A stretch of DNA of 64,000 bases, taken from positions 186,001 to 250,000 of the forward strand of contig NW_019173955.1 of NCBI RefSeq assembly GCF_001642475.1, written 5' to 3'. The position numbers and the translations under genes are program-made. This stretch comes from Fonsecaea monophora. Taxonomy: Eukaryota > Ascomycota > Eurotiomycetes > Chaetothyriales > Herpotrichiellaceae. Under the pieces are notes generated by a model. It did not search any database, was not told where the DNA came from, and saw only the letters and a list, made by a program, of their open reading frames with translations. This document shows positions 33,648 through 44,943 of this stretch, in pieces (position 1 is the stretch's first letter; the number at the start of each line of letters is the position of its first letter).

Positions 33648-35242
33648 TCAGGTATCTTTTTTTCTTTGGCTCGAGGTGATTGCATGGCCGTTTGCGTGGC
33701 CATTTGCGTGTTCGTGGCCATGGTCATGTCCTCGCCCTCCCCCATGATGATGATGGTCATGTTCATCGCGCTCATCCTCGGGCTCGGGACTGCTTCTTGG
33801 ACTCACGTCCGTGACAATGAAATCACCTGCGAGCGTGGCACTCGCATCGTCCAACTGGACGAATTTGACGCGAACTCGTCTCACTCCGCGTATCTTGGAG
33901 CCACATCTTTCTCGGACAGCGTCTTCGATCTGCTCCATCTGCTCCAGGGTGAGGTCCTTGGGTACCCCGAGTTCAATGTCTATCAGATAATTCTGACCAG
34001 ATTTGACGCCTTGTATATCTCTGATCTCGGTCTCATTCCCGAACTTGACAGGCTCAATGCCATTTGCAGCATCGCCTTTGAGAGCTCTGGATGCGGCTCT
34101 GCGGACTAGGCCCTTGATCTCATCGTCCACAGTGACATCTGCGAGCTCGAGGAGAGCGGTTTTTGTGTTGTTCCAGCCTGCTCTTATTACCATGGCTGAA
34201 ATGATCAGCCCGCCCACAGGGTCTAGCCACGAGGCGTCCGAAAAGACATGTGCACCCCCAATCGTAGCCAGGGCCACAATGCTGGTCAACGAATCTATAC
34301 GGTGATGGACCGCATTGGAGGCTAAAACGGAGGATTTGCGTTCTCGGGCAATCTTCATAGCTGGAGGAGGAGATTAGCAGGGGGCGCGTAGAGGAACGAG
34401 GTTCCATGCTGAGACTTACTAGCTCGGTATAACCATTCCTTCACCACGATAGAGCCTGCCGCAAGCCAAGCGGCGTTGAGATCAGGTAATATGGGACCAT
34501 GGCTATGGCTATGTCCTAGAAAGGAGAACAAGCCACCACCAGCATGTTCAGCGTGGTCATGAGCGTGGGCCACAACCGCAGGATCGAGCATTAACTGTGT
34601 GTAAAGGGCATCCAGCCCATTCAATCCAATACCCACACCTCCGAACAGTAACAGTCCGCTCACTCCCAAAGCACCTAAGCTCTCAATCTTACCATAACCA
34701 CTAGGAAATCGATTCGTGGCGGGTTTGAGGGACCAAGAGATGGTGGCGAGGGTCATGAAGTCGGAGACCAGGTCGGTGAGAGCGTGGAAGCCGTCGGCAA
34801 TCAGAGCTTGAGAGTGGAAGACAACGCCCCCTACACCCTTCCCAATGGCCATGCCCAGGTTGACGAACAGCCCAATCCTTGTGATCTTGACGCCAGCATC
34901 GTTCTTGTTCTGCGAGGTCAGGTAGGTGGTGTCGTGTGCGTGTGCATGGCCGTGGTGCGAGTGTCCCGCATGACCTCTCGACTGCTGCTGGGTGTTCGAT
35001 CGCGTCATTGACATGCGTGAGGCAAGAGGATTGACGGACGGGAGGCGATTGAGGAGAGGGAAGGACATTCTCGAAAGATGCCGGCAAGCATGCAATCTGT
35101 TGTTAATATAGGACGAGTAGCTGGAGGCTCTGCATCCTCGAGTCCGAGACAGGATTTGACTGGAGTTGGTAATGCTGAGGCAGGCCCGTTGACAAGAGGA
35201 CATGTGTCGCGTTTCAGCGCGGAACAAGTGCGTCAGCGGCAT
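33648..35242 (-). CDS. CDF metal transporter, mitochondrial Mmt1/2-like
   Basis: Two exons, 35242-34420 and 34360-33648, joined in frame to 511 residues (donor GTAAGT, acceptor CAG). The N-terminus is Ser/Arg-rich with few acids, as in a mitochondrial presequence. The cation-diffusion-facilitator core shows the metal-site helix ALIADGFHALTDLVSDF and later NAVHHRIDSLTS, each with the paired H/D pattern. A cytoplasmic-type C-terminal domain follows. Three His-rich stretches are present: before helix 1 (GHSHHGHAHAHD), in the mid loop (HAHDHAEHAGG and GHSHSHG) and at the C-terminus (DEHDHHHHGGG and after). The family moves Zn, Fe or Mn; yeast Mmt1/2 act in mitochondrial iron handling. The start could also be 35203. 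Confidence 0.85.
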
Positions 35243-36759
35243 TTGGGGGGAAAAGGAGGAGCTGCCGGGCGTTGCTGGTGACGTGCAGCTCGTAAACGCA
35301 GGGGGGAGGAAGGGAGGTGGGAAACAAGGGAAAATTGTCAATTTGACTCTTCTGGACTCGTTCAACCCATGCTGCTGTCTGGTGCTATTATGAGGGCATG
35401 AGGGCGAGAAGGGCTTAGCAAGCCTGCATAGAGAGAAGAAAAAAAAATACTCGTACAATTATTTGGACAGAACGAATTGTGTAGGACCGAGGAGCACGCA
35501 ATTGGACGCGTCGCAGTTGGTCCACAGCAGGACTTCAGGTTCGAAGGGATTTCTAGATGATGTATTTGTACTTACATGTACTGTGAGCCTCGCACCGATC
35601 AATTAATTAGGACTATTATTGCATCCATGCATCCTTGTTATTCCTTTGCCCGACGGTCCCCGGAAAATGACGGGCCTCCCTCATTCCCACTATTTCCCTG
35701 TCCCCAGATTACCGAGAACCTATCCAGCGTTCACAGGCGCATTTAACTGATTCTTCTCATGGTGTCCTCGACATTCATATCCCGGAGTATTCAATGTGAT
35801 CAGACAAAGGACAGGGAACACTACCTCCGACAACGCAGCCATCCTTGCCGATCACTCATGTCCAGTGGCCCGAGGTTCGCTCGTGATCAATCACACAAGA
35901 ATGTTTTTTTGAAGGTTTCCGAGAATTCGGCAACTTGTGTTGTGGGACTGAAGCGCTGTCATCCATCATACCGACACTTGTGGTTGGACGAGGCGTTGAA
36001 ATAAGACTCTAGGTAAAAACGTTACCATACACTAAGGTTCCAATTCCCCAAGGCTTCCTCCCTCCGGGGGGGTCGACAACCATTTGGATTTGGTGCAGCG
36101 AGTGGGTTGTATATTTCAACACACACAAGTTTCGGAGCAATAGTCATGGTATTCTTACTCCCTACCTTGGTCGCCCGGCAGTCGATATATGGTCAACTGC
36201 GAAGCACCCACCGGCCCAACAGGAAGAACATGATATAGAAAAGTCCGGAAGGGGTCAACTGAAAGGCCTGGCGCTTGCTTTTGACTCGTTGCGTCGCTTA
36301 TTCTCAGGGATCAAATCTCCATCGCTGTGCGGTCCGTGCCATGTCTCATATTACTTCTACTACCGAAAGGTTCCAACTAGTGAGAGGCCCGGGAGGTTTC
36401 CGATTCAAGAAGAGAGCTCGGCTATCGATTTCCGACTTGTTCTGGCACCCAGTCCCTGCTGTAAATAACATGCAATAATACATACCTAGGTAGATACCAA
36501 GGTGTCAAGCAAACTCGTTAAGCTGGAACAGAGACACACAGACAAAGACATCTCTTCTCTGACCTGACCCGATCTTGACCTCGACTTGGTGCTCGTACGC
36601 AATAACAAATACATGTGTCTTTTTTGGGCCATATCGTCAACCATGTTGGACATGCCACAATCTTCTTTATCGAAACTCCGAAACTGGCTCATTGAGGTAC
36701 ATCCAGTAGCTCAATCAATCCTTGGATGCCCCTGTGGACAGTTCTTTTATGTCTATCAA
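35243..36759. other. Spacer between CDF transporter and ValRS, no gene seen
   Basis: 1.5 kb holding the upstream region of the CDF transporter and the tail of the ValRS gene. The frames are short and motif-free. A small CCTAGGTAG element is near 36484-36492. Confidence 0.45.
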
Positions 36760-39700
36760 TCAACCCTCCAGCTTCAACCTCTCCAAATCCTTGACGGCCT
36801 CCTCCAATCGCTTCACTTCGCTTTCGGCGTCCTGAAGTTTCTCCTCCTCCTTTCTCTTCGTATCCTTACTCGCCTTCTCCCACCCGGCTCCGCTCATGAT
36901 CTTCTTGCTCTTGTCCGCTCGGGATTTGGCATCCTCAATGCTCTTGTGGCGCTTCTTCAACTCCTCTGCCACATCAATCCTCCCCGCAATCTTGAGATAC
37001 ACGGCGGCGTCCGCGTTGATGCTCTGCAGAGCACACCCAGCAGGCGGAAGGGAGTTCGTGGCTGGTGGCAGGACTTCAATCTTGCCAGCGTACTTGCCGC
37101 CTAGAGATTTAATGGACGTTTGTTCCTCGGACACGGTCTTGAAAGCCGAGTCCGAATAAGTTTGGATGATCACATCTCCGGGTTCCTTGAAGGCGTATTG
37201 CGAAAGCAGGCTTCGAATCCCCGACGCAATGTCCATGATAAACTCATACTTCTGAGCGTCTTGAGGAGCATCCAGTTTCTCGTTGAACTCGGGATACTTC
37301 GCGATCATGATACTCTCGGTGCCGTCACCTTTCCGACGTGGGAGCTTCTGCCACAAATGCTCTGTCAGGAACGGCATAATCGGATGCATCAGCAGCAAGC
37401 CGCCCTCAAGTGCTGTGTACAAGGTTTGCTGAGCCGACCTTCTCTCATCCTCAGGAGCCTCGGGCGTAAGGATATATTTCGAGTTCTCGATGAATGTGTC
37501 ACAGAGCTGCGTGAACCAGTATTGGTACAGGGTGCCCGCAGCCACCGAGAACTCTCGTCCCTCGATGGCATCATTGACCTCCTTCGCAGCCATATTGAGT
37601 CTGTGAAGGATCCATTTCTCTGCCAGCGATTTGGGTTTGTTGTCCGTTGGTTTTGCATCAGGGACGAAGTCTCCTCCAAGTCTTCCCAGTGCAAAATTAG
37701 TTGCTTGGTAGATCTTGTTGCAGAACCGTCGCTTTGCTTCGATCTCCCGGATATCAAAGGCCACGTCGCCTCCACCAGTGGTGTAGTTCACGAGCGTAAA
37801 CCGTAGGGCGTCGGCGCCGCACTCCTCAATACCCTTGGGGAAAGCTGTCTTCTGGTATGTTTTGGCTCGCTCAATCTCGGCTGGATCGAGGTTACCGGCA
37901 TACAATGTCTTGTGGAGATCTTCCAGCGTGATGCCCCTGATGATGTCCAGCGGGTCAATCACATTGCCCAAGGACTTGGACATCTTTCGTCCCTCCGCAT
38001 CTCGAATCAACGAATGGCAGTAGACCTCTGTAAAGGGCACGTCGCCGGTCAATTTGAGACCAAACATGACCATTCTCGCCACCCAGAAGAATAGAATATC
38101 CCACCCGGTCTCTAGCATGCTGGTCGGATATAATTCCCGCATATCGGAAGTCTCCTTTGGCCAACCAAGTGTCGTAAATGGCCAAAGACCCGAGGAGAAC
38201 CAGGTGTCGAGCACATCCTCATCCCATCTCAGCGTGAATTTCTTTCCAGGGAATTTCTTCTCCGCCTTGGCTCGAGCTTCATCCTCAGTCAGAGCCCCCA
38301 CCCAGTAGTGGCTGTCAGCTTCGTCACTTGTCTTGTCTTCAAGCTCAACAAAATAGGCTGGTGCTCGATGACCCCACCAGAGTTGTCGAGAAATGCACCA
38401 ATCCTGGATATTCTGCATCCAGAAATGGAAGCGTCGTGACTCTGATTCAGGTTTGATCAGGATTCGACCGTCCAGCACAGCATCGTCCGCGGCTTTGGCC
38501 ATGTCCGCCATCTTCATCCACCACTGTGGTTTTAGGACTGGCTCAATCACGTCTTTGCTCCTCTGGCACATAGGAATCGTCATTGCGTTATCTTCCTGCT
38601 TGGTATACAGGCCGAGCTCTTTCAAGTCGTTGATCACAGCGTATCGGACGTCGAACCTTTTTTGACCCGCATAAGGCCCGGCATTTGCATTCAACGTGCC
38701 ATCGTCGTTGAGGATATTGATGAATTCCAGGTTGTGCTTCTTTCCCTTGGTAAAATCGTTGGGGTCGTGTGCCGGGGTGATCTTCACGGCTCCAGTACCA
38801 AAGTCCATCTCCACCTCTTCGTCTGCAATGATCACGATCTTGCGATCTGGAATAAAGGGGTGGATGGCCAGTTTGCCTACGAGGTGCTTATATCTCTTGT
38901 CGTCAGGATGCACGGCAATAGCGGTATCACCAAGCATGGTTTCCGGACGAGTTGTGGCGATCTCGATAAACTCATAGCCCTTGAAGCGGTCCGCTGAGGT
39001 CGATGATTTGTGTGAGTCGTCTCCCTTGCTGATGGGGTATTTGAAGTAAGTGAGGACACCGAATTCAATCATCTTGTCATACCCCGGCACTTTCAACTTG
39101 GTTCGCCCTTTGAGCTCCTTGTTGTCCACTTCGAGGTTTGATAACGAGGTGCAAAGAGCAGAGCACCAATTCACCAACCTGTCCGCCCTGTAAATGATAC
39201 CATCTTCGAACAGGTCGACAAACGTCTTTCGCACAGCATAGGAACGATCGTCGTCCATGGTGAAAGCCTCACGTGACCAATCCATAGATCCTCCCAAACG
39301 TTTGAGCTGGTTCGTGATGTTGGCGTGGTACTTCTCCTTCCAGCTCCAGATCCTTTCCAGCAAGACTTCTCTGCCTAGATCGTGCCGGGTCTTGCCCTCG
39401 GTCTTGTAAACCATCTTTTCCACCACGCTTTGCGTAGCTATACCGGCGTGGTCACAGCCAGGGATCCAGGCCGTGGTTTTGCCCTTCATTCTCGCATGTC
39501 GAATCATGGTGTCTTGCAGCGCGTTCGTAAGGGCGTGGCCCATATGCAGTGACCCCGTCACATTGGGAGGAGGTATCGGAATGACGAATTTGCCCTCCGG
39601 TTTGACCTTCCCTTCCTTTGTAAATTGCGGCTTGAAGTAGCCTCTGCTCTCCCACCACTCATAACGGCCAGATTCGATCTTTTGAGGTTCGTAAGCATCG

Positions 39701-39849
39701 GCGGCGGCAGGTTTCTTGACCTTTTCTTTCTTCGCGGACTTGGCGGCATCACCCGCGGGAGTGGGCGCGGTCTGTTTCTTTGACTGTTTCTCTTGGAACT
39801 TGGCCAGCTTTTCGGCCTTCTTACGTTCTTTCTCAACTGCGGAAGGCAT
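36760..39849 (-). CDS. VAS1: Valyl-tRNA synthetase
   Basis: A single exon of 1029 residues. The class I signature is present: PPPNVTGSLHMGHAL with HMGH at residues 102-105, and GRKMSKSLGN roughly at residue 610. The ValRS editing domain, the WIPGCDHAGIATQ block and the C-terminal coiled coil (VKRLEEAVKDLERLK) are visible. The enzyme charges tRNA-Val and edits Thr. The N-terminus is a Lys/Glu/Ala-rich eukaryotic extension, that is, the cytosolic form. Fungi usually make the mitochondrial form from the same gene using an upstream start. Here the frame upstream of the ATG is open for only about 26 codons and contains no ATG, so a non-AUG start or an upstream exon would be needed. Confidence 0.95.
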   Translation of the reverse strand: MPSAVEKERKKAEKLAKFQEKQSKKQTAPTPAGDAAKSAKKEKVKKPAAADAYEPQKIESGRYEWWESRGYFKPQFTKEGKVKPEGKFVIPIPPPNVTGSLHMGHALTNALQDTMIRHARMKGKTTAWIPGCDHAGIATQSVVEKMVYKTEGKTRHDLGREVLLERIWSWKEKYHANITNQLKRLGGSMDWSREAFTMDDDRSYAVRKTFVDLFEDGIIYRADRLVNWCSALCTSLSNLEVDNKELKGRTKLKVPGYDKMIEFGVLTYFKYPISKGDDSHKSSTSADRFKGYEFIEIATTRPETMLGDTAIAVHPDDKRYKHLVGKLAIHPFIPDRKIVIIADEEVEMDFGTGAVKITPAHDPNDFTKGKKHNLEFINILNDDGTLNANAGPYAGQKRFDVRYAVINDLKELGLYTKQEDNAMTIPMCQRSKDVIEPVLKPQWWMKMADMAKAADDAVLDGRILIKPESESRRFHFWMQNIQDWCISRQLWWGHRAPAYFVELEDKTSDEADSHYWVGALTEDEARAKAEKKFPGKKFTLRWDEDVLDTWFSSGLWPFTTLGWPKETSDMRELYPTSMLETGWDILFFWVARMVMFGLKLTGDVPFTEVYCHSLIRDAEGRKMSKSLGNVIDPLDIIRGITLEDLHKTLYAGNLDPAEIERAKTYQKTAFPKGIEECGADALRFTLVNYTTGGGDVAFDIREIEAKRRFCNKIYQATNFALGRLGGDFVPDAKPTDNKPKSLAEKWILHRLNMAAKEVNDAIEGREFSVAAGTLYQYWFTQLCDTFIENSKYILTPEAPEDERRSAQQTLYTALEGGLLLMHPIMPFLTEHLWQKLPRRKGDGTESIMIAKYPEFNEKLDAPQDAQKYEFIMDIASGIRSLLSQYAFKEPGDVIIQTYSDSAFKTVSEEQTSIKSLGGKYAGKIEVLPPATNSLPPAGCALQSINADAAVYLKIAGRIDVAEELKKRHKSIEDAKSRADKSKKIMSGAGWEKASKDTKRKEEEKLQDAESEVKRLEEAVKDLERLKLEG

Positions 39850-40095
39850 GATAGTCAGACTTAATATTCTTTGCACGGAGTGGATATGAGCAGCGACGTT
39901 GTGGGTGCAACGGGTGAATTGTCATTGAGGGAAAAGAGTGATATGACTACAAGACTTTGCCCGCCCTTTATAGATGCCTTCCCAGTCACAAACCATGGAA
40001 CGTTTGGCAGTCCGGTTCTTGGCTTCGGGTGAGTCATCTTTTTGTCTGTGTAGTCTGCATCTTTCATATATAGATATGAGGGGGAAGGAGTTTTA

Positions 40096-40402
40096 TCAAT
40101 GCGGGCCTTCAAGGTTATCTTGCATACTTTCTTTGGCAGTCTTTTCCTTGCCTGCTTCGCCCATCACTGTTTGACCTTTCTCGTTGTTTTGTAGGTCCTT
40201 CCCAGGGACATTCTGGCCCATGGCGTCTTGTGCAGCCGAGCTTTTGGCGGCGGAGGTTATCTCAGAGGACACTGGAGGTGGGGGACCAGAAGGGGAACCA
40301 GTTGGCTCGCCAGCTTGCAGAAGTGTCAGTGTACGTTGTAAGACTTTATCAACACTCAACATTCGACATACTTATGTTGTGGGATGCGGCATTGAGCGCC
40401 AT
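40096..40402 (-). CDS. Small hydrophilic protein of unknown function, two exons
   Basis: Proposed exons 40402-40372 and 40313-40096, giving 82 residues. The donor is GTATGT and the intron 58 nt. The only fitting acceptor is AAG, with an ACTGAC branch-like site 12 nt before it. The joint is in frame. The protein is hydrophilic and disordered, rich in Gly, Pro, Lys, Glu and Gln, with a Pro run (GPPPPVSSEI) and a Lys/Glu/Ala tail. There is no signal peptide or membrane helix. It lies 250 bp from the ValRS start. I recognise no family. The non-consensus acceptor lowers confidence. Confidence 0.45.
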
Positions 40403-40997
40403 GTTGAAACGAGAAAGCCGTCTCCAAGCAGGAGGGCGCCGAAGCAAAGATCTGATGAGTATTTTGCTCGACTGCCTTTCGGCGTGGCTGTCAATGTGTT
40501 CCTGTTTTTCAGGTCAACTCTAGGGCAACGAGTAGAAGAAATCAAGGATCATAGATCTAGCGAGTCAAAAGAGGCTTTGCTGTAAGACTGGACAACAATT
40601 TATGGTTTATGGGAGACTTATGAGTCGCAGGTCGAACATTTGCGCCAGAATCATCATTATGGGGCTACAGACGAGCACAGGCGCAGTGACGCTGCAGGGA
40701 AACGGGGTTCCACGTGATTCGTACTTGGCCATCCACTAGGGAAGTCCTTGGCACATGCTTAAATAGCTTCTCCGGCTTCTCCTTTCTTGTCCATCGAGAA
40801 AGCCTGCCAAATGCATGTATTGTCGCGAGTATCTCGTACAGCATTTGAGCCCAGAATGGTACTCGGCTTTGCGGAAGAAAGCGTTGGTGAGGACGAACGT
40901 ACGGCGGTATAACGAAGAAACTCAATCTACAGTTCTCTTGCTCCTGCTCACAGCATTATCCATGACCAGACACGGCACCCGCCCAATGGTCGCCGAA
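40403..40997. other. Spacer, no gene seen
   Basis: About 0.6 kb between the small unknown gene and the tail of the O-methyltransferase, both on the minus strand. Only short frames are visible. Confidence 0.4.
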
Positions 40998-42606
40998 TCA
41001 TTGGAGCTCTGACTCGATGACAGAAAACGGGCCCCCCTTGGGAGGCCATATCTTGACAACTTTGAGGCCGACGCTCGCCAGCAGCGCCGTCCATTGCTTT
41101 TCGCTCCGTTGCATGGAGCTGAAGGTCGTGCGGCTGATGTCCGCGAGCGACTCGAAGCCGCTACACCCTACTGCCGGCAGGACGGTTTCGCAGACGAGCA
41201 ATTTCGACTGGCCCCCGACCATGCCATGGATCTGGTTCGTCAGGATCTCGCGGCACTTGGAGTCCGGGAAGTCGTGCAGTACACGACGCATGAAGTAGAT
41301 TCGCGCTCCTATGCAAACGTTAGGCTGGGGCTATTGTGAGATAAGGGAATGGCTCTTTCGAACAGGGTGTCCGGGATATCAATCTGCACAGAGAATACAT
41401 TGCAGGGTGGTGGTACTGACCATGAATAGGCTGTGGAGTGAAAAAGTCGTACTCCATGACTTCGTATTGGGGATTTCTGGCCCGTGCCTCGTCGATGATA
41501 GCGCCGAGGTCTTGGACGACGAAACGTCCTTTGAGATGAGGATTCTCTTCCATGACCTTTTGCGTAACTTGACCATGGCCTCCGCCGATATCGACCATTA
41601 CGACGCCACTTTCCCCTGCCCCAGACTCGACCAGGGAGCTCGGAACAGGGCTGTTAAGTAAGGTCGCAGCACCTTTCATAGCCGAGTTGAAGCGAGCAAG
41701 GCGCCCGGGATCATTGCGTAGGTACGCAAAGAAGTCAGTCCCTGTTGCATAGTGCGAAAGGGTCTTGTCAGGCTGGTCTGGGTTCTTGTAGCCCAGGTCG
41801 GCAAGGTAAGCAGGCATCTTTCCGATACAGCCCCAGCTACTATCGAATCTGGTAATCCACAACAGGAGACATCAGTTGCCCGGACTGGCTCAATTTTGAC
41901 GAAGAAGCTCGACAACAGAATGGCAAGCGAAAGAGCCAATGCGTAGGATGAATGGAAAGGGGAGAAAGAGAGAAACATACATGTGCTTGTTCAAGTCCGC
42001 CGTGGCCGGCATGGTTAGCGCTCGCGAAACAGGCGTCGCCGCATATGTTTCCTCCCCAAGCTCCGCGACGATATGAAAGCCCGTCAAGACTCGCATGAGG
42101 CGCACTGACCAAGACATGCGTGTCAGCAGAACAACTTCTCAGAGAGCCCTCACGACCCCTCGCGGCACGAGAATGAGACATACCTATCAAGGTCACGTCC
42201 GCTCCAGTCTTTTGCGCAAGCTCGGACGCAGTCGTTGATTGCCCAAGGAGGTTAAAGAGGTCCAGCTCCAATGCGGTCCGCACGACCGCATTCAGCCATG
42301 GCTGTTAAGATACCCAGGGTCAATGAACGAAGCTTTGAGGCGGCACAAGTTCAAAAGGACGATTTTGCACCGGAAAAAGAAATCTTTCCTCACCATGAAG
42401 GCGATCCGAGTCGCTTCCTGCGAAGCATTGACCGTCTCGCTGGCAATTCGCGTCGCGGTGGAACATATCTGCTGGCGGACTTGATTGACTTTGGGCGGCT
42501 GGGTTCTCTCCTCTGGCGAGAGGGCAGAAAGCGCATCAATCGACGCATTGAGGGAGTCGCGTAAGGCGAGCAGGGCCGTAAGATTGTCTGCTGGGGCCGC
42601 CATCAT
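40998..42606 (-). CDS. SAM-dependent O-methyltransferase (COMT/sterigmatocystin OMT-like)
   Basis: Five exons on the minus strand: 42606-42394, 42301-42184, 42104-41981, 41848-41421 and 41308-40998. They join in frame to 397 residues. Donors are GTGAGG, GTATGT, GTATGT and GTCAGT; acceptors are CAG, CAG, CAG and TAG. An N-terminal winged-helix dimerisation region (ELDLFNLLGQSTTASELAQKT) precedes the SAM motif VVMVDIGGGHGQVT. The catalytic-base region follows as ARIYFMRRVLHDFPDSKC, with the conserved His. This is the fungal plant-COMT-like family that methylates phenolic hydroxyls in polyketide or pigment pathways. No partner biosynthetic genes lie beside it, so the substrate is unknown. The gene has the most introns in the window. 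Confidence 0.87.
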
Positions 42607-43693
42607 TATTTGCTCGGGCCAAGACGCCGCTTCAGTGCAGAGTCTGCTTTTATCTTTGTCGTTGTTGGGGTTTTTTTGGCAGGTTTAAAACCAAACAAAG
42701 AGAATGAGAAGGGGAGAAGAGACCGACCCAGGCCAGTAAAATAGTAGTTTGTAGTGATTCCTTGACTTCCAAGCGGAATAATTGGCCGGGCAAGGGGGGG
42801 AAGGAGAGGCAAGTGTAACACCAGACACGAGGAGTTTCTTGGTTTATTGGAGAAACGAGGAGATCAAGTTTACACACGATGAGAACCGAGTCTCGTCCAC
42901 CAAATCTCCTGGTATGTTGTGTACTTGCTTGTTCGAATGAAGTGGACAAAAACCTGACATACGAGTACCGAGTACGACTAAAGATCCAAGTGGAACCAGG
43001 GGCGAGAGACACTTTTAAGAGATTCCTTTAATACGAAAGGAGTCGCATACGAGCCTGAGAACGGGATAGATCCTATAAACACCCTATTGCTGACCACGCC
43101 AAGGAGCGGGAAACCCCCTTATTAGGCATGAAACGCCTTCCTGAGATGGATGGACGGATTGCAATAGCAAGAAATGTGTGGCGTCGGCGAACGTCCACTC
43201 CTACAGGACATCAAGATTCATTCGTTAGGCTGAAGCACGTATGTCTGAAAGACAGAGGGCTGAACTCAGAGTCTGGAACCGTTCTCACGGATGTTTCTTG
43301 TCGGGGTCAGCAGAGGTTTGACGTTGATTCCGCCCTGAGGGAGTTGGCCCCCATGTGGCGTATCAACATCGACATTAGCAGAAAGACAAGACATATACCG
43401 TGTCTGGGTATTCTAAGGACTAATGCAGGTCAGCGGAATCCCACGCCAAGGGAGTGTAAAGAAACTCTCCCGCCCCCGTATCTGGCCCCCTGACACCATG
43501 CCATTTCGAGAGAGTATCGGTTACCGAGGCTGTGCATCTCAAGTTTGGCTTTTTGGGTACCAGGTACCTCGAAGAAGCCAAAGAGCGTCAGAAAGATCCA
43601 ATGGGTGCGAAATGATGCTGATGCTATCAGGCCCTGCCAGGGGTATGATAGGACTTGGGTGGGTCTCTTCGATCTGGAATACGTCCAAGTACC

Positions 43694-43711
43694 TACCTAC
43701 CTAGGTAGGTA
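43694..43711. repeat. 18-bp perfect palindrome built on CCTACCTAGGTAGG
   Basis: The sequence tacctacctaggtaggta equals its own reverse complement. Shorter TACCTA/TAGGTA elements recur in other spacers of the window (near 36484, 58011, 58431 and 61107). Confidence 0.85.
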
Positions 43712-44840
43712 CTCTGGTCGCCCCATTTCTTGTACCGAACGAGTAAGGTTCGGTTGCTCAGTGCTGAAGCCTGACTCGTATTCTTCCAGGCACCCATGTC
43801 ATCTTTGCAAGACTCACATGATTCATCGGGTTCAACTGACTGCCACCCTGCCCAGATTTGATCAGTATATGTACCATACCAGCACTGGAATTGCCAGTGG
43901 AGGCTGCAAACACGCAATAACCAGCTTCGTTCTCGAAAGGGGCTGTCCTCTGCTGCTGGAGGAATAATTCCTTGAATGACGCCTGCTGGGGGCTCTGTCA
44001 TTTGAAGACATTTGTGGATATCCAAAAGTCCAAGCAGGTGTATGCAGTGGAAAACGAAGATAAGGCATGTCCGTGCCTTGCATTTGATCGTGGACTTGGC
44101 CCGGTCGGAAAGAAGTAGACGGTGCATTTCAGGGTTCCTCGAAATCCCATTTGGCAGAGATCCTGACAGGATAGCGACCGCAGCTGGACAGTTTGAGAGG
44201 CGTTGTTGTTTGGCTGGAAGCCGATTGCAGTGAGGACTGAGAGCCATGTGCCTCAAAGTCTAGTGTTCCAATATCCAGTCTCGTGTTCGTGTCTCGTGTT
44301 TCCAAGCATCTTCAGCATTCGCTCCAATATCGCCCAGCGTGGTAGTGGCAAAGTGCTCTTTAGTTCTTCCGGATATCTCCCTGCCCAACCTAGAGAGTTC
44401 AGACAGTCAGACACTGTGGTTGTATATGTGTTGACTGAGCAAGAGTTAGAATTGCATCGATCAAGAACACTCTATCTTGAGCTGTGGCCAGTCTCAACAC
44501 CCTTGGCGCAACATCCAACAGAAATCGCCAAGTCGAAGGAGGCCGCCGCCATCAACGACGCCGGCTAGGGCACAACAAGTCAATGCCACACACGCACACA
44601 AAGTCAGTCGCCCTTTTCAAAATCCACGTCCTCAGAAAATGCCAAAAAACTTTTTCCACCAGCCCCTTTCGAAGGGGGTGGTGGGAAGTTAAACCCGCCG
44701 TGGCAGGTTTTTCCGTTATCGAGATATATTGACTCCTTTTTGGCCCGGTGCCAGGTTCCTGATATATCTTCTCGCTCGGTTGGAGGAGGAGGATGAGGAG
44801 GGAGGTCGGAGGATCGCCTAATAGAACCAAATTCCACCTT

Positions 44841-44943
44841 GTTGACTTCGTTAAGTCTCTTTCTCACTTTTTTTTGTTTTTGTTGACTCTGTAAGTCTCT
44901 TTCTCACTTTTTTTTGTTTTTGTTGACTCTGTAAGTCTCTTTC
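44841..44943 (+). repeat. Tandem repeat, about 40-bp unit, 2.5 copies
   Basis: Units start at 44841, 44882 and 44922. Each begins gttgact and contains taagtctctttc; the first two continue into a T-rich tract with one G. Copies 2 and 3 are identical where they overlap; copy 1 differs by a few bases. Confidence 0.9.

Noticed and set aside
31640..35242. Xylulokinase and CDF transporter as an operon-like pair
   Set aside because: Same strand and a 283-bp gap, but fungi do not normally make operons and there is no functional link.
37120..37806. 228-codon open frame on the plus strand inside ValRS
   Set aside because: It is antisense to a highly conserved enzyme, has no motif, and is explained by codon bias of the real gene.
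43693..44256. 187-codon minus-strand frame in the 4-kb gap
   Set aside because: No recognisable motif, unusual Cys/Trp-rich composition and an overlapping plus-strand frame make a real gene unlikely.
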